From Micromonospora sp. WMMD980 (GTDB lineage: Bacteria; Actinomycetota; Actinomycetes; Mycobacteriales; Micromonosporaceae), in NCBI RefSeq assembly GCF_029626035.1, contig NZ_JARUBE010000003.1, positions 4,836,001 through 4,900,000 of the forward strand: a stretch of 64,000 nucleotides of DNA, in the 5' to 3' direction. This document shows, one piece after another, positions 37,393 through 44,899 of the stretch. Made by a program: the position numbers and the translations under genes. The number at the start of each line of letters is the position of its first letter. Positions within the stretch are counted from its first letter, which is position 1. Below the pieces are notes generated by a model. That model saw only the letters and a list, made by a program, of their open reading frames with translations, searched no databases and had not been told where the DNA came from.

Positions 37393-37662
37393 ATGACCGA
37401 GCGTTGGGTGATCCACCTGCCGGTGACCGCGCCGGACCTGCACCGGGCACGCATCTTCGCGCGTACGGCCGCCCGGGTGTTGGCCCAGCTCAGCGCGCGG
37501 GTGGAGCCGGGCGGGGCGACCGTGTCGGCCGAGGACGCGCAGTGTGTACGCCATTGGGTCTTCTGCGATCGACCGTTGCCGGACGGCGGCGGCCGGTGTG
37601 CGCTGCCGGTGGATCACGTATCGGCGTGCGCCCGCCGCGCACCCTGGCTTCGGCGACGGTGA
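37393..37662 (+). CDS. Small conserved-looking protein with Cys cluster
   Basis: An 89-residue protein of unknown function. The C-terminal half has CVRHWVFCDR, GRCALP and DHVSACARR, with Cys and His spacing that could bind zinc. It is transcribed away from the short GntR regulator and is its likely target. The ATG at 37393 is clear, but I see only a weak ribosome binding site. Confidence 0.6.
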   Translation: MTERWVIHLPVTAPDLHRARIFARTAARVLAQLSARVEPGGATVSAEDAQCVRHWVFCDRPLPDGGGRCALPVDHVSACARRAPWLRRR

Positions 37663-37763
37663 TCCATCCGCGCCATCAAGTTCGTAGGCGCCGGAGAGAG
37701 CACCAGCCGAGGACCCTCAGCGCTCGGTCGGCGCCGACGTCACCGGGTCGGCCCGGGGCACGG

Positions 37764-38645
37764 TCAGCGGCGCAGGTAGCGGGCGCGGCGACCGGCGTCG
37801 CGGAACCCGAGCCGGCGGTACAACCCCGCCGCCGGATTGTCGTCGTTGACGCAGAGCCACGCGCCGTCCGCGCCCGCCTCGGCCAGGCCCCCCAGCACGC
37901 GCGCCACCAGGTACGCGCCGATCCGCCGGCCGCGCCAGCCGGGCACCACGCCGACCTGGTCGATCCAGTTGCCGAGCACCGTGACGAAACCGGCCGTGTC
38001 ACCGTTCGGCCCGCGCGCGACCAGTGACAGCTCCGGCCGGTAGTCCTCGTCGTCGCGGAGGTCGCCCAGCCACTCGTCCGCCGCCGGCTCGACGAACCCG
38101 GGCCGGTCGGCGAACGACGCGCGATAGACGCCGAACAGCTCCGGCCCGAGCGTCGCCGGCTGCACCGTCACGCCGTCCGGCGCGGCCACGTCGGGCGGCG
38201 CGTCGAGGTCGTGCCGCAGCACCCACTCCAGGAACGTCCGCTCGAAGCCGCGCGCGGTGAACAGCACCTCCGCGTCGGCGGTCCACGTCTCGGTGGTGAG
38301 CAGCAGGTTCGCGCCGGCCGCCTGCTCGTCGGCCCAGTCGAGCAGCCGGGTGCCGATCCCCCGCCCTCGCCAGGCCGGATGCACCAACCCGGTGGCGGTG
38401 GCCGGCGTGCGGTCCGCGTCGACGCTCGCGGCCGCGACCAGGTCGGCGCCGTGCCAGACGCCGAGGGTACGCGGTTGCAGCAGGCGCGCCCGCAGCAGCG
38501 GCACCGTGGTGAACAGCGGCAGCCCGCCGTCGGCGGCGAGGGCCGCCTCGACCAGCCCGGCCAGCGCCGGCAGCTCCGCCTCACCCAGCTCGTGCCAGTC
38601 CCCCTCGTCAAAAGGGGGCCCTTTCTCTACCGGAGGCGTTAACAA
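37764..38645 (-). CDS. Tandem GNAT acetyltransferase
   Basis: About 293 residues holding two GNAT domains. The first includes HPAWRGRGIGTRLLDWADEQ, and the second VVPGWRGRRIGAYLVARVLGG and YRRLGFRD. Both have the acetyl-CoA R/QxxGxG/A loop, so this is a mycothiol-synthase-like double fold, but the substrate is not evident. The start is odd. No ATG or GTG lies near the expected N-terminus (DWHELGEAELPALAGLV). The best candidate is TTG at 38643-38645, inside a GGGGCCCC repeat that also supplies AGGAGG upstream. Confidence 0.8.
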   Translation of the reverse strand: MLTPPVEKGPPFDEGDWHELGEAELPALAGLVEAALAADGGLPLFTTVPLLRARLLQPRTLGVWHGADLVAAASVDADRTPATATGLVHPAWRGRGIGTRLLDWADEQAAGANLLLTTETWTADAEVLFTARGFERTFLEWVLRHDLDAPPDVAAPDGVTVQPATLGPELFGVYRASFADRPGFVEPAADEWLGDLRDDEDYRPELSLVARGPNGDTAGFVTVLGNWIDQVGVVPGWRGRRIGAYLVARVLGGLAEAGADGAWLCVNDDNPAAGLYRRLGFRDAGRRARYLRR

Positions 38646-38662
38646 GGGGCCCCTCCTTGCAC
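38611..38662. repeat. GGGGCCCC repeat family A, copy 4 (in coding sequence)
   Basis: On the minus strand it reads GTGCAAGGAGGGGCCCC, TTGTTAACGCCTCCGGTAG, then AGAAAGGGCCCCC. It encodes the last residues and TAA stop of the upstream membrane protein gene and the likely TTG start and first residues of the GNAT gene. The second core has GGGCCC only, so it is a decayed copy. Confidence 0.85.
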
Positions 38663-39295
38663 GCCGAGTGCGGCGAGCAGGGTGCGGAGCTGGCGTTCGC
38701 GGCGGAGCCGGCCGACGTAGAGGCCGACCTGCCAGGCAGCCGGACTGTCCACCCGCTCGTTCCAGTGTCGAGCCAGCTTGCCGGAGTCCTCGTCGGCCAG
38801 CAGCGCCGCCGCCGGCTCGGGCGGCAGGTCGAGGATCAGCAGCGGGCCACCGGGGCGGTCGCGTTCCACCCGCACGCCGGTGAGCGCGGCGATCGGCATC
38901 CGCAGGTCCCACCAGGAGGGGTCGGTCGGGTCGGCGGCGGCGACCTCGCCGGCCCACACGCCACGCAGCCGGCCCCGGACCTCCCCGTCCGCGACCGAGA
39001 GCATCGGGTGCCCGGCGCCGTAGGCGTACCAGGTGACCGCGGCGAGGGTCAGGACCGGGTACGGCAGCGCGATCCCCGCCGCCACCACGAACGCGAGGAC
39101 GTAGGGCAACGCCGAGCCGCGCCGGCCCAGCGGCGCGCCGACGATGACGAGCAGCACGAACGCGACCGCGGCGAGGACGAGGAGCGGCAGCAGGATCGCC
39201 GGGCGCATCTGGTAGCCGGCGGGGACCGGGCGCAGCGCGCCGAGCACCCGCAGCAGCGGGCGACGCAGGCGCAGCTCCGCGGTCGCGCGGCTCAT
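38639..39295 (-). CDS. Two-helix membrane protein of WXG cassette
   Basis: A 218-residue protein. Two transmembrane helices (LLPLLVLAAVAFVLLVIVG and LPYPVLTLAAVTWYAYG region) precede a soluble domain with alternating hydrophobic pattern (GVRVERDRPGGPLLILDLP), perhaps PH-like. Function is unknown. Its start overlaps the YbaB-like gene stop by ATGA. The last residues, VQGGAPC, and the TAA stop come from a GGGGCCCC repeat, so its native C-terminus was probably replaced. Confidence 0.75.
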   Translation of the reverse strand: MSRATAELRLRRPLLRVLGALRPVPAGYQMRPAILLPLLVLAAVAFVLLVIVGAPLGRRGSALPYVLAFVVAAGIALPYPVLTLAAVTWYAYGAGHPMLSVADGEVRGRLRGVWAGEVAAADPTDPSWWDLRMPIAALTGVRVERDRPGGPLLILDLPPEPAAALLADEDSGKLARHWNERVDSPAAWQVGLYVGRLRRERQLRTLLAALGVQGGAPC

Positions 39296-39696
39296 GACCG
39301 GCCGAGGTCGGCGCGGAGCTGTTCGAGCTTCTCCCGCTGCGCGTCGACGAGCCGCTGGTACTGGGCCACCTGTTCGCGGGCCTGGCGGACGGCGTCGCCG
39401 CCGTACACGTCGGCGCCGCCGGTCATCTGCGCGACCACCTCGGCGAGCTTCGCGGCGGCCGAGTCGGTGGCCCGGCCGGTGGCGGCCAGGATCGCCGCAC
39501 GCAACTCGTACGTCTGCATCCGCCGGGTCTCCGCGGCCAGCTCGATGTCGACGAGGCGCCCGCCGGCGGCGCACGACGCCCGCACCAGCCCGGCGTCGTC
39601 GCTGCCCTCGCCGGTGAGGTCCGACATGGTGGCGGCGAACCGGTTGGCCTGCTCGGCCATGCCCTCGATGCGGCGCCGGGCGTCCGGGTCGATCAT
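39292..39696 (-). CDS. YbaB/EbfC-like protein
   Basis: A 134-residue protein. The first ~90 residues look like the YbaB/EbfC DNA-binding fold (MAEQANRFAATMSDLTGE, then LVRASCAAGGRLVDIELA). The C-terminus is a coiled coil (REQVAQYQRLVDAQREKLEQ). In actinobacteria such genes often accompany WXG100/ESX-like proteins. It sits between such a protein and a membrane protein, with an ATGA overlap to the latter and 20 bp to the former. Confidence 0.75.
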   Translation of the reverse strand: MIDPDARRRIEGMAEQANRFAATMSDLTGEGSDDAGLVRASCAAGGRLVDIELAAETRRMQTYELRAAILAATGRATDSAAAKLAEVVAQMTGGADVYGGDAVRQAREQVAQYQRLVDAQREKLEQLRADLGRS

Positions 39697-39716
39697 GGCG
39701 TCTCCTCTCGCACGGC

Positions 39717-40769
39717 TCAGGCGAAGTTCTCGCCGACGCGGAACTCGGTCAGGTCCGGAGTGCCGGCCGCGCCGTCGTCCGGCAGCGTCATCAGCTTGAG
39801 GAAGTCCTTGGCGAGACCGTTGACCAGCGCCAGGGCCAGCCCGCCGACCGCGCCGACGGCCGCCACCATCGAGGTGACCGAGCTGGCCACGGCCACCCCG
39901 GCCGCCTCGATGAGCGGTTCGAGGGCGACGGCGGCGCCGGGGATCAGCTCGGCGGCGCGCATGGCGATCAGCCAGGTCAGGAACGGCACGGTCATCGCGC
40001 CCAGGGCGATCCACAGGCCGCTGAGGGCGATCTCCAGGGAGTGCAGCGCCTCGCCGAGGATCCGGATGTACGCGCCGAGTTCGTCCAGGTGCGCCTTGAG
40101 CTTGGTGGCCATGACGACGAAGCTGTCCTTGCCCTCGCCCTTCCAGGTGCCGGTGGCGGCGGAGCAGATCTTGTCGAAGTTGGCGTTCAACGCCTTCTGG
40201 AGCTGGTCGCCGTGGCGGATCAGGTCGGCGCCGGCCTGGGCGATGCCCAGCGGGTTGGCGACGAAGAGCACGGCCCCGGCCAGGCCGATGACGAAGGTGG
40301 GGCAGAGCGCCGCGCAGGCCGCCATGCCACCGACGACCCCGCCGATCTCGGCCAGCGTGATCGTCGCGCCGACGGTGGCGGCGGCGCCGAGCGTCGCCGG
40401 GTCGGTGACGAGTTGCGCGGTGCCCGTCCGGCCGTACGCGTCGCCGTAGGAGCCCATCGGGGCCGGCGTGCCGCCGAACCCGCTCACGTGCAGGTCCTCC
40501 GCGCGCTCGTACTGGTCGGCGACGACCCCGAGCTTCGCGCCGATCTGCCGGCACACGTCGGCCGCGCCGCGCACGTCGTCGATCAGGAACCCGACGTGCT
40601 GGATGTAGAGCGCCTCGAACGGCGACAGAGCGATGCCGAACCCGGGCGGGTCGATGACGCTGTCCCGGGAGATCTCCTCCGCCCGCTGCGCGTAGTCCTC
40701 GGCGACGGTGCGGCCCAGCGTCCGCCCATGGATGCGGACGTCGTCCGGATCCACGGTGAAATCGGCCAT
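39717..40769 (-). CDS. WXG100/ESX-like helical protein
   Basis: A 350-residue protein. Its N-terminal ~110 residues are helical (VDPDDVRIHGRTLGRTVAED). A hydrophobic region follows (VGATITLAEIGGVVGGMAAC and VIGLAGAVLFVANP), then a WXG-type hairpin (TWKGEGKDSFVVMATKLKAH) and another hydrophobic segment. No nuclease, protease or other toxin domain is visible. It is probably a type VII-secreted or membrane-associated protein, but no EccC-type ATPase is in the window. First gene of a three-gene minus-strand operon. Confidence 0.72.
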   Translation of the reverse strand: MADFTVDPDDVRIHGRTLGRTVAEDYAQRAEEISRDSVIDPPGFGIALSPFEALYIQHVGFLIDDVRGAADVCRQIGAKLGVVADQYERAEDLHVSGFGGTPAPMGSYGDAYGRTGTAQLVTDPATLGAAATVGATITLAEIGGVVGGMAACAALCPTFVIGLAGAVLFVANPLGIAQAGADLIRHGDQLQKALNANFDKICSAATGTWKGEGKDSFVVMATKLKAHLDELGAYIRILGEALHSLEIALSGLWIALGAMTVPFLTWLIAMRAAELIPGAAVALEPLIEAAGVAVASSVTSMVAAVGAVGGLALALVNGLAKDFLKLMTLPDDGAAGTPDLTEFRVGENFA

Positions 40770-40842
40770 GCTGCCCTCCCGGTGCGCTCCCCGGGCATCG
40801 TAGGCGAACCGCCGCGCCCCGGGGTGCCCGAAGATCAGCGGC

Positions 40843-41580
40843 TCAGAGGACGCGGGTGGCCCGGTCGGCGGCGAGGTGGGCGTCCAACCGGGAGCGGTCG
40901 AGGTGGGCGTGGACGACGACCGAGGCGCCCGCGGCGAGCGGGGCCAGCAGCCACTTCAGCGGCTGCTCGTGCTCGGCGGCGTCGACCAGCAGCCGGTCGC
41001 CGGGGCGCAGGTCGAGCTGCGTGGCGACCGCCGCGGCCAGCCGCCGCCACGCGCCGAAGCTGGTGCCGTCCGGGGTGGCCGGACCGGCCGGGTCCACGGC
41101 GGTGTAGTCCGGCGGGTCGGCGCGGTGGCGCAGCACCTCGGCCGACCAGTCCAGCCAGCCCGGCGGCACCTCGTCGAGCGGGCCCGGCCCGGTGCCGACC
41201 AGGTAGCGGTGGGTCCCCTCCGGCACGTCCTCCAGCCAGTCGTCGAGGCGTTCCGGGGTCACGAACACCGCGTCGTACGGTCGGTCCGCGCCCGGCTCCA
41301 GCACCGGCAGCCCGGCCAGCGCCCGGGGCCGGAAGGAGACCGTCAGCCCGACCGACCAGGCACCCAGCAGCAGCGCCGCGGTGCGCCAGTGCGGGGGCAG
41401 CAGCACCGCCGCCCGGTCGCCGGGGCGCAGCCCGCAGCCGTCGCGGAGCAACCCGGCGCTGCGGGCCGCCCATGCCCCCAGTTGCGCCGCGTCGAGATCG
41501 GCGTGCTCGCCGGTCGCGTCGTCGCGGTAGCTGAGGAGCGGCTCGCCGGTCGGCACGGCGGTGGGTACTGGTGCGGCCAT
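40843..41580 (-). CDS. TIGR03089 family protein (partial adenylation-domain fold)
   Basis: A 245-residue protein similar to the N-terminal half of AMP-binding enzymes: LDAAQLGAWAARSAGLLRDG, then GLRPGDRAAVLLPPHWRTAALLLG in pieces. It has no P-loop TSGTTG motif and no C-terminal adenylation subdomain, so it cannot be an active ligase. This truncated form is a recognised actinobacterial family (TIGR03089) of unknown function. The ATG is 27 bp from a TetR fragment on the same strand. Confidence 0.82.
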   Translation of the reverse strand: MAAPVPTAVPTGEPLLSYRDDATGEHADLDAAQLGAWAARSAGLLRDGCGLRPGDRAAVLLPPHWRTAALLLGAWSVGLTVSFRPRALAGLPVLEPGADRPYDAVFVTPERLDDWLEDVPEGTHRYLVGTGPGPLDEVPPGWLDWSAEVLRHRADPPDYTAVDPAGPATPDGTSFGAWRRLAAAVATQLDLRPGDRLLVDAAEHEQPLKWLLAPLAAGASVVVHAHLDRSRLDAHLAADRATRVL

Positions 41581-41607
41581 CGGGTGCGCTCCTCCGTTGC
41601 GGTCAAC

Positions 41608-41823
41608 TCACCCTAGCCGGGCGAACCGGTCGACCAGGAGGGCCAGCCGCCGCTCGTGTCCGGCCCGTCGCAGCCGCCCGTCGCGCATCAGCGTGACCAG
41701 GCCGTGCAGCCCGCTCCAGAAGGTCTCGGCGAACGTCTCCAGGTCGTCGTCCCCGGCGAACGGGCGCAGGGCCTCGGCCAGCCGGGCGAAGCCTCGGGCG
41801 AGGTCGACCGGCGCCGTCGACTT
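41608..41823 (-). pseudogene. TetR-family regulator remnant (C-terminal part only)
   Basis: About 70 codons read VDLARGFARLAEALRPFAGD, then FAETFWSGLHGLVTLMRDGR and LALLVDRFARLG, ending TGA at 41608-41610. This is the C-terminal ligand domain of a TetR protein (WHG type). No helix-turn-helix precedes it: upstream codons lose resemblance near 41823, and the divergent membrane gene begins at 41889. It has no credible start codon, so I read it as a truncated gene. Confidence 0.7.
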
Positions 41824-41888
41824 TGGTCGTGGATCCGATCGGCCGATGGCCGTATCGACGGGCCGGACGGTTACGGCACGGTGCGGGC

Positions 41889-43043
41889 ATGACGACCGAA
41901 CCGCTGCGCCGCCGGCTCGCCCCGGCCGTCGCGTTGCTGCTGCTCGCGCCCTGGACCGCGGAGTGCGTCTGGGGCGGCTTCACCCTCCCCGGGATGCCGT
42001 TCGTCGTGGTCCTGCTCGCCCCCATGTACGGCGGGGCGGCGCTGCTGATCCGGGAGACCGCCCGACGCCTCGGGTTGGGCTGGCCGGGGATCGTCCTGCT
42101 CGCCGCCGCCTTCGGCGTGGTCCAGGCCGGCCTGGTCGACCAGTCGCTGTTCAACCCCGACTACCTCGACGACACCCAGTTCGCCGACGCCCGCGCCACC
42201 GCCGAGGCGACGCTGGTGCCCGGCCTCCGGTTCAGCGCCCGGCAGGCGGTCGACTACGTGGGCAACCACGTGGCTCTGACCATCTGCGCGGCGATCGCGC
42301 TGGTCGAGTCGTACCTCGGTCCGGGTCGCCGGTCGCGGCCCTGGCTGGGCCGCCCGGGGCTGGCCGTGACCGCGTTGCTCTGGCTCGGCGGCAGCCTGCT
42401 GGTCTTCGCCGACGACGGCGGCCGCAAGGGCTTCCTGGCCTCGCCGGTCCAGCTCGCGGTCGCGACCGGGGTGGCACTGGCCCTGACCGCCGTCGCCCTG
42501 CTGCGGGCCCGGCGACCCGCCGACCGGTCGCGCCCCGGCCGGAGCGGCGCGGCCGATTCGCCCCTCGCCGCGCCCGGCGCGACCGACCCGGACGTCGAAC
42601 CGGCGCGGCCGTCCGGCACCGGTTCGGAACCGGCAGTGGCCCGGAAGGTGCCGGCCGCGCCCTGGCCGGTCTGCCCGGGGGCGGTGGTGCTGGTCGCCTA
42701 CCTGGGCGGCGGGATCGTGCCGGGGTGGCCGGGAATCGTCCTCGCGCTCGCGCTCGCGGCGGCTACCGCAGTCCTGCTCACCCGCTGGTCCCGGCGGACC
42801 GGCTGGGGACCGTCCCACCTGCTCGCCGCCGGCTCGGCCAGCGTGCTCGCGGCCGCCGCCTCCGCCTACGACGTGCCGACCTACTCCCCGTCGAGCCCGG
42901 CGGCGGACCTGGTGGGCGACGTGGCGATCAGCGTGATCGTGGTGCTCCTGGTCGGCGGGGCGTGGTGGCGGGTCAGGCGGGCAGCTCGGGACCGCCGTCG
43001 AGCAGCGGGGCCAGCAGATCACCCTGCTCCGCCACCCGCCTGA
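41889..43043 (+). CDS. Polytopic membrane protein, unknown function
   Basis: A 384-residue protein with about nine hydrophobic helices (LAPAVALLLLAPWTAECVWG, FVVVLLAPMYGGAALLI and others) and a Pro/Ala-rich charged loop near residues 205-250. It resembles uncharacterised actinobacterial membrane proteins; I cannot name a domain. The ATG is clear. Its final 71 bp overlap the convergent LigD polymerase gene. The last ~20 residues (basic, then Pro/Ala) are probably not structured. Confidence 0.75.
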   Translation: MTTEPLRRRLAPAVALLLLAPWTAECVWGGFTLPGMPFVVVLLAPMYGGAALLIRETARRLGLGWPGIVLLAAAFGVVQAGLVDQSLFNPDYLDDTQFADARATAEATLVPGLRFSARQAVDYVGNHVALTICAAIALVESYLGPGRRSRPWLGRPGLAVTALLWLGGSLLVFADDGGRKGFLASPVQLAVATGVALALTAVALLRARRPADRSRPGRSGAADSPLAAPGATDPDVEPARPSGTGSEPAVARKVPAAPWPVCPGAVVLVAYLGGGIVPGWPGIVLALALAAATAVLLTRWSRRTGWGPSHLLAAGSASVLAAAASAYDVPTYSPSSPAADLVGDVAISVIVVLLVGGAWWRVRRAARDRRRAAGPADHPAPPPA

Positions 43044-43884
43044 GCACCTCGGCCGCGGTGTACGGCCGGCTCGCCGGGCGCTTCCCGGCCGCGCCGGCCG
43101 CCACCTCGTCCCAGGTCAGCGGCGTGGACACGGCGGGCACCGGCTGGGCCCGCAGCGAGTAGGGCGCCACCGTCGTCTTCGCCGCGTTGTTCTGGCTCCA
43201 GTCGATGAAGACCTTTCCCGGGCGGAGGTTCTTCGCCATCTTCGACAGGATCAGCTTCGGGTGTGCCTGCTCCAGTTCCTGGGCGATCCGCCGGGCGTAG
43301 CCGGAGACCAGCTCCGCGTCCTGGGTGCCGGCGATCGGGCAGCAGAGCTGCATGCCCTTCTTCCCGGACGTCTTCGGGTAGGCGTCGATCCCGTCGTCGG
43401 CCAGCCGGTCGCGCATCAGCAGCGCCACCTGGCAGCACTGTTTCAACGCGGCCGGCGCCCCCGGGTCCAGGTCGACCACCATCAGGTCCGGGTGCGCGCC
43501 GATCTTCCACTGCGGCGTGTGCAGCTCCAACGCGGCCAGGTTGGCCAGCCAGACCAGCGTGGGCAGTTCGTCGCAGACCACGTAGTCGATCGTCTCCCGC
43601 CCCTTGCTGGACCCGGGGGCGGGCAGGTTCTCGGTGCGTACCCAACCGGGGGTCGCGGCGGGTGCGTTCTTCTCGAAGAACGAGCCGCCGTCGACGCCGT
43701 TGGGGAAACGGATCCGGGTCAACGCGCGGTCGGCCAGGTGCGGCAACAGCACCGGCGCGATCCGGGTGTAGTAGTCGATCACCTCGCCCTTGGTGAACCC
43801 GGCCTGCGGGAAGAGCACCTTGTCCAGGTTGGACAGCTCCAGCGCGCGCCCCTCGACCTCGACCTTGAACCGGTCAGCCGGCAT
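42973..43884 (-). CDS. LigD polymerase domain (NHEJ primase-polymerase)
   Basis: A 303-residue stand-alone PolDom. It is an archaeo-eukaryotic primase-type polymerase that fills gaps at broken DNA ends and prefers ribonucleotides. The metal site is DLDPG (VVDLDPGAP), with KTSGKKGMQLCCP as the template/nucleotide loop and a late VFIDWSQN supplying the third Asp. It starts SNLDKVLFPQAGFTKGEV as usual. It overlaps the ligase gene by 11 bp. Confidence 0.95.
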   Translation of the reverse strand: MPADRFKVEVEGRALELSNLDKVLFPQAGFTKGEVIDYYTRIAPVLLPHLADRALTRIRFPNGVDGGSFFEKNAPAATPGWVRTENLPAPGSSKGRETIDYVVCDELPTLVWLANLAALELHTPQWKIGAHPDLMVVDLDPGAPAALKQCCQVALLMRDRLADDGIDAYPKTSGKKGMQLCCPIAGTQDAELVSGYARRIAQELEQAHPKLILSKMAKNLRPGKVFIDWSQNNAAKTTVAPYSLRAQPVPAVSTPLTWDEVAAGAAGKRPASRPYTAAEVLRRVAEQGDLLAPLLDGGPELPA

Positions 43885-44812
43885 CGTCGACCTCCTCGGG
43901 CGGCTTGTCCGGGCGCAGGCGCAGAATCCGCGGGAAGCGCAGCCGGCCGTCCGGGGTGCGCTGGCCGTACTTCACCTCCACCACCACCCGGGGGGACACC
44001 CAGATCGCCCCCCGGGCATCCTCGCGCGGCACACCCGCGGCGAACGGCGAGGCGTCGGCGCGCAGCGGCTCCAGCTCGCGCAGCAACTCCCGCTCGATCG
44101 CCGCGCCGATCCCGCCGCCGACCCGCCCCCGGTAGACCAGCCGCCCGTCCGGCCCCGGCACGCCGACCAGCAGCCCGCCGATCCGGCGCGCGCCGGGCCG
44201 CCAGCCGCCGACCACGAAATCGCCGGTGACCTCCAACTTCACCTTCACCCAGTCCGGCGAGCGCACCCCGGGCCGGTAGAGCGAGTCGGCCCGCTTCGCC
44301 ATCACCCCCTCCAGCCCGTGCTCGCCGGCCGCCGCCCAGGTGGCCGGGCCGTCGGTGAAGACCGGCGGCACCGCCCAGCGGGCGGCGCCGAGCCCGAGCG
44401 ACTCCAGCGCCGCCCGCCGCTCCCGCCACGGCCGGGCGGTCAGGTCAACGCCGTCGAGCCGCAACAGGTCGAAGATCATGTACGTGACGGGGGCGGTCGC
44501 CGCCAGCCGGGCCGCCTTGGCCGGGTTACGCACGTGCATCCGCTCGGCAAGCGCGGTGAACGACGGCTGCCCGTCGGTGAAGAGCACCACCTCGCCGTCG
44601 AGCAGCGCGTCGTCGACCTGCTCGGCCAGGTTGAGCAGCTCCGGGTAGGCGGTGGTCACCTCGACCCCGGACCGGGCGTACAGGTGCCGGCTGCCGTGCG
44701 AGAGGTCGGCGAGCGCGCGGATGCCGTCCCACTTGAACTCGTACGCCCACGCGGCACCGGCCGGGAGCTGCCCGGTCATCGCGAGCATCGGCTTCAGCGG
44801 GGCGCCGGGCAC
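43874..44812 (-). CDS. ATP-dependent DNA ligase, LigD ligase domain
   Basis: A 312-residue stand-alone ligase. The adenylated Lys is in EFKWDGIRA near residue 27. Other motifs are LLDGEVV (III), MIFDLLRLDG (IIIa), GLEGVMAK (IV) and WVKVKL (V). An OB-fold follows (GGWRPGARRIGGLLVGVPG, VVVEVKYGQRT). It seals ends joined by Ku. The GTG start is fused into AGGAGGTG, leaving no spacing for that ribosome site. Initiation may be leaderless or use the ATG eight codons on. Confidence 0.92.
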   Translation of the reverse strand: MPGAPLKPMLAMTGQLPAGAAWAYEFKWDGIRALADLSHGSRHLYARSGVEVTTAYPELLNLAEQVDDALLDGEVVLFTDGQPSFTALAERMHVRNPAKAARLAATAPVTYMIFDLLRLDGVDLTARPWRERRAALESLGLGAARWAVPPVFTDGPATWAAAGEHGLEGVMAKRADSLYRPGVRSPDWVKVKLEVTGDFVVGGWRPGARRIGGLLVGVPGPDGRLVYRGRVGGGIGAAIERELLRELEPLRADASPFAAGVPREDARGAIWVSPRVVVEVKYGQRTPDGRLRFPRILRLRPDKPPEEVDDAG

Positions 44813-44899
44813 CTCCTGACTGTAGTTGCACGCCGAAGGGCGTGCGTCCGGTTCGATCGTTTGCGATTCTGGTCTTCAGCCGGGGAGAGGAGCACGGGG

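Noticed and set aside
37026..37454. N-terminal extension of the GntR protein up to 218 residues
   Set aside because: It is low complexity and lacks a ribosome site; it would also cover the divergent promoter. The GTG at 37025 with AAGGGG fits.
42973..43162. Plus-strand frame ending at 43162 as an alternative C-terminus of the membrane protein
   Set aside because: It is a different phase, antisense to the LigD polymerase, and shows no membrane-protein pattern.
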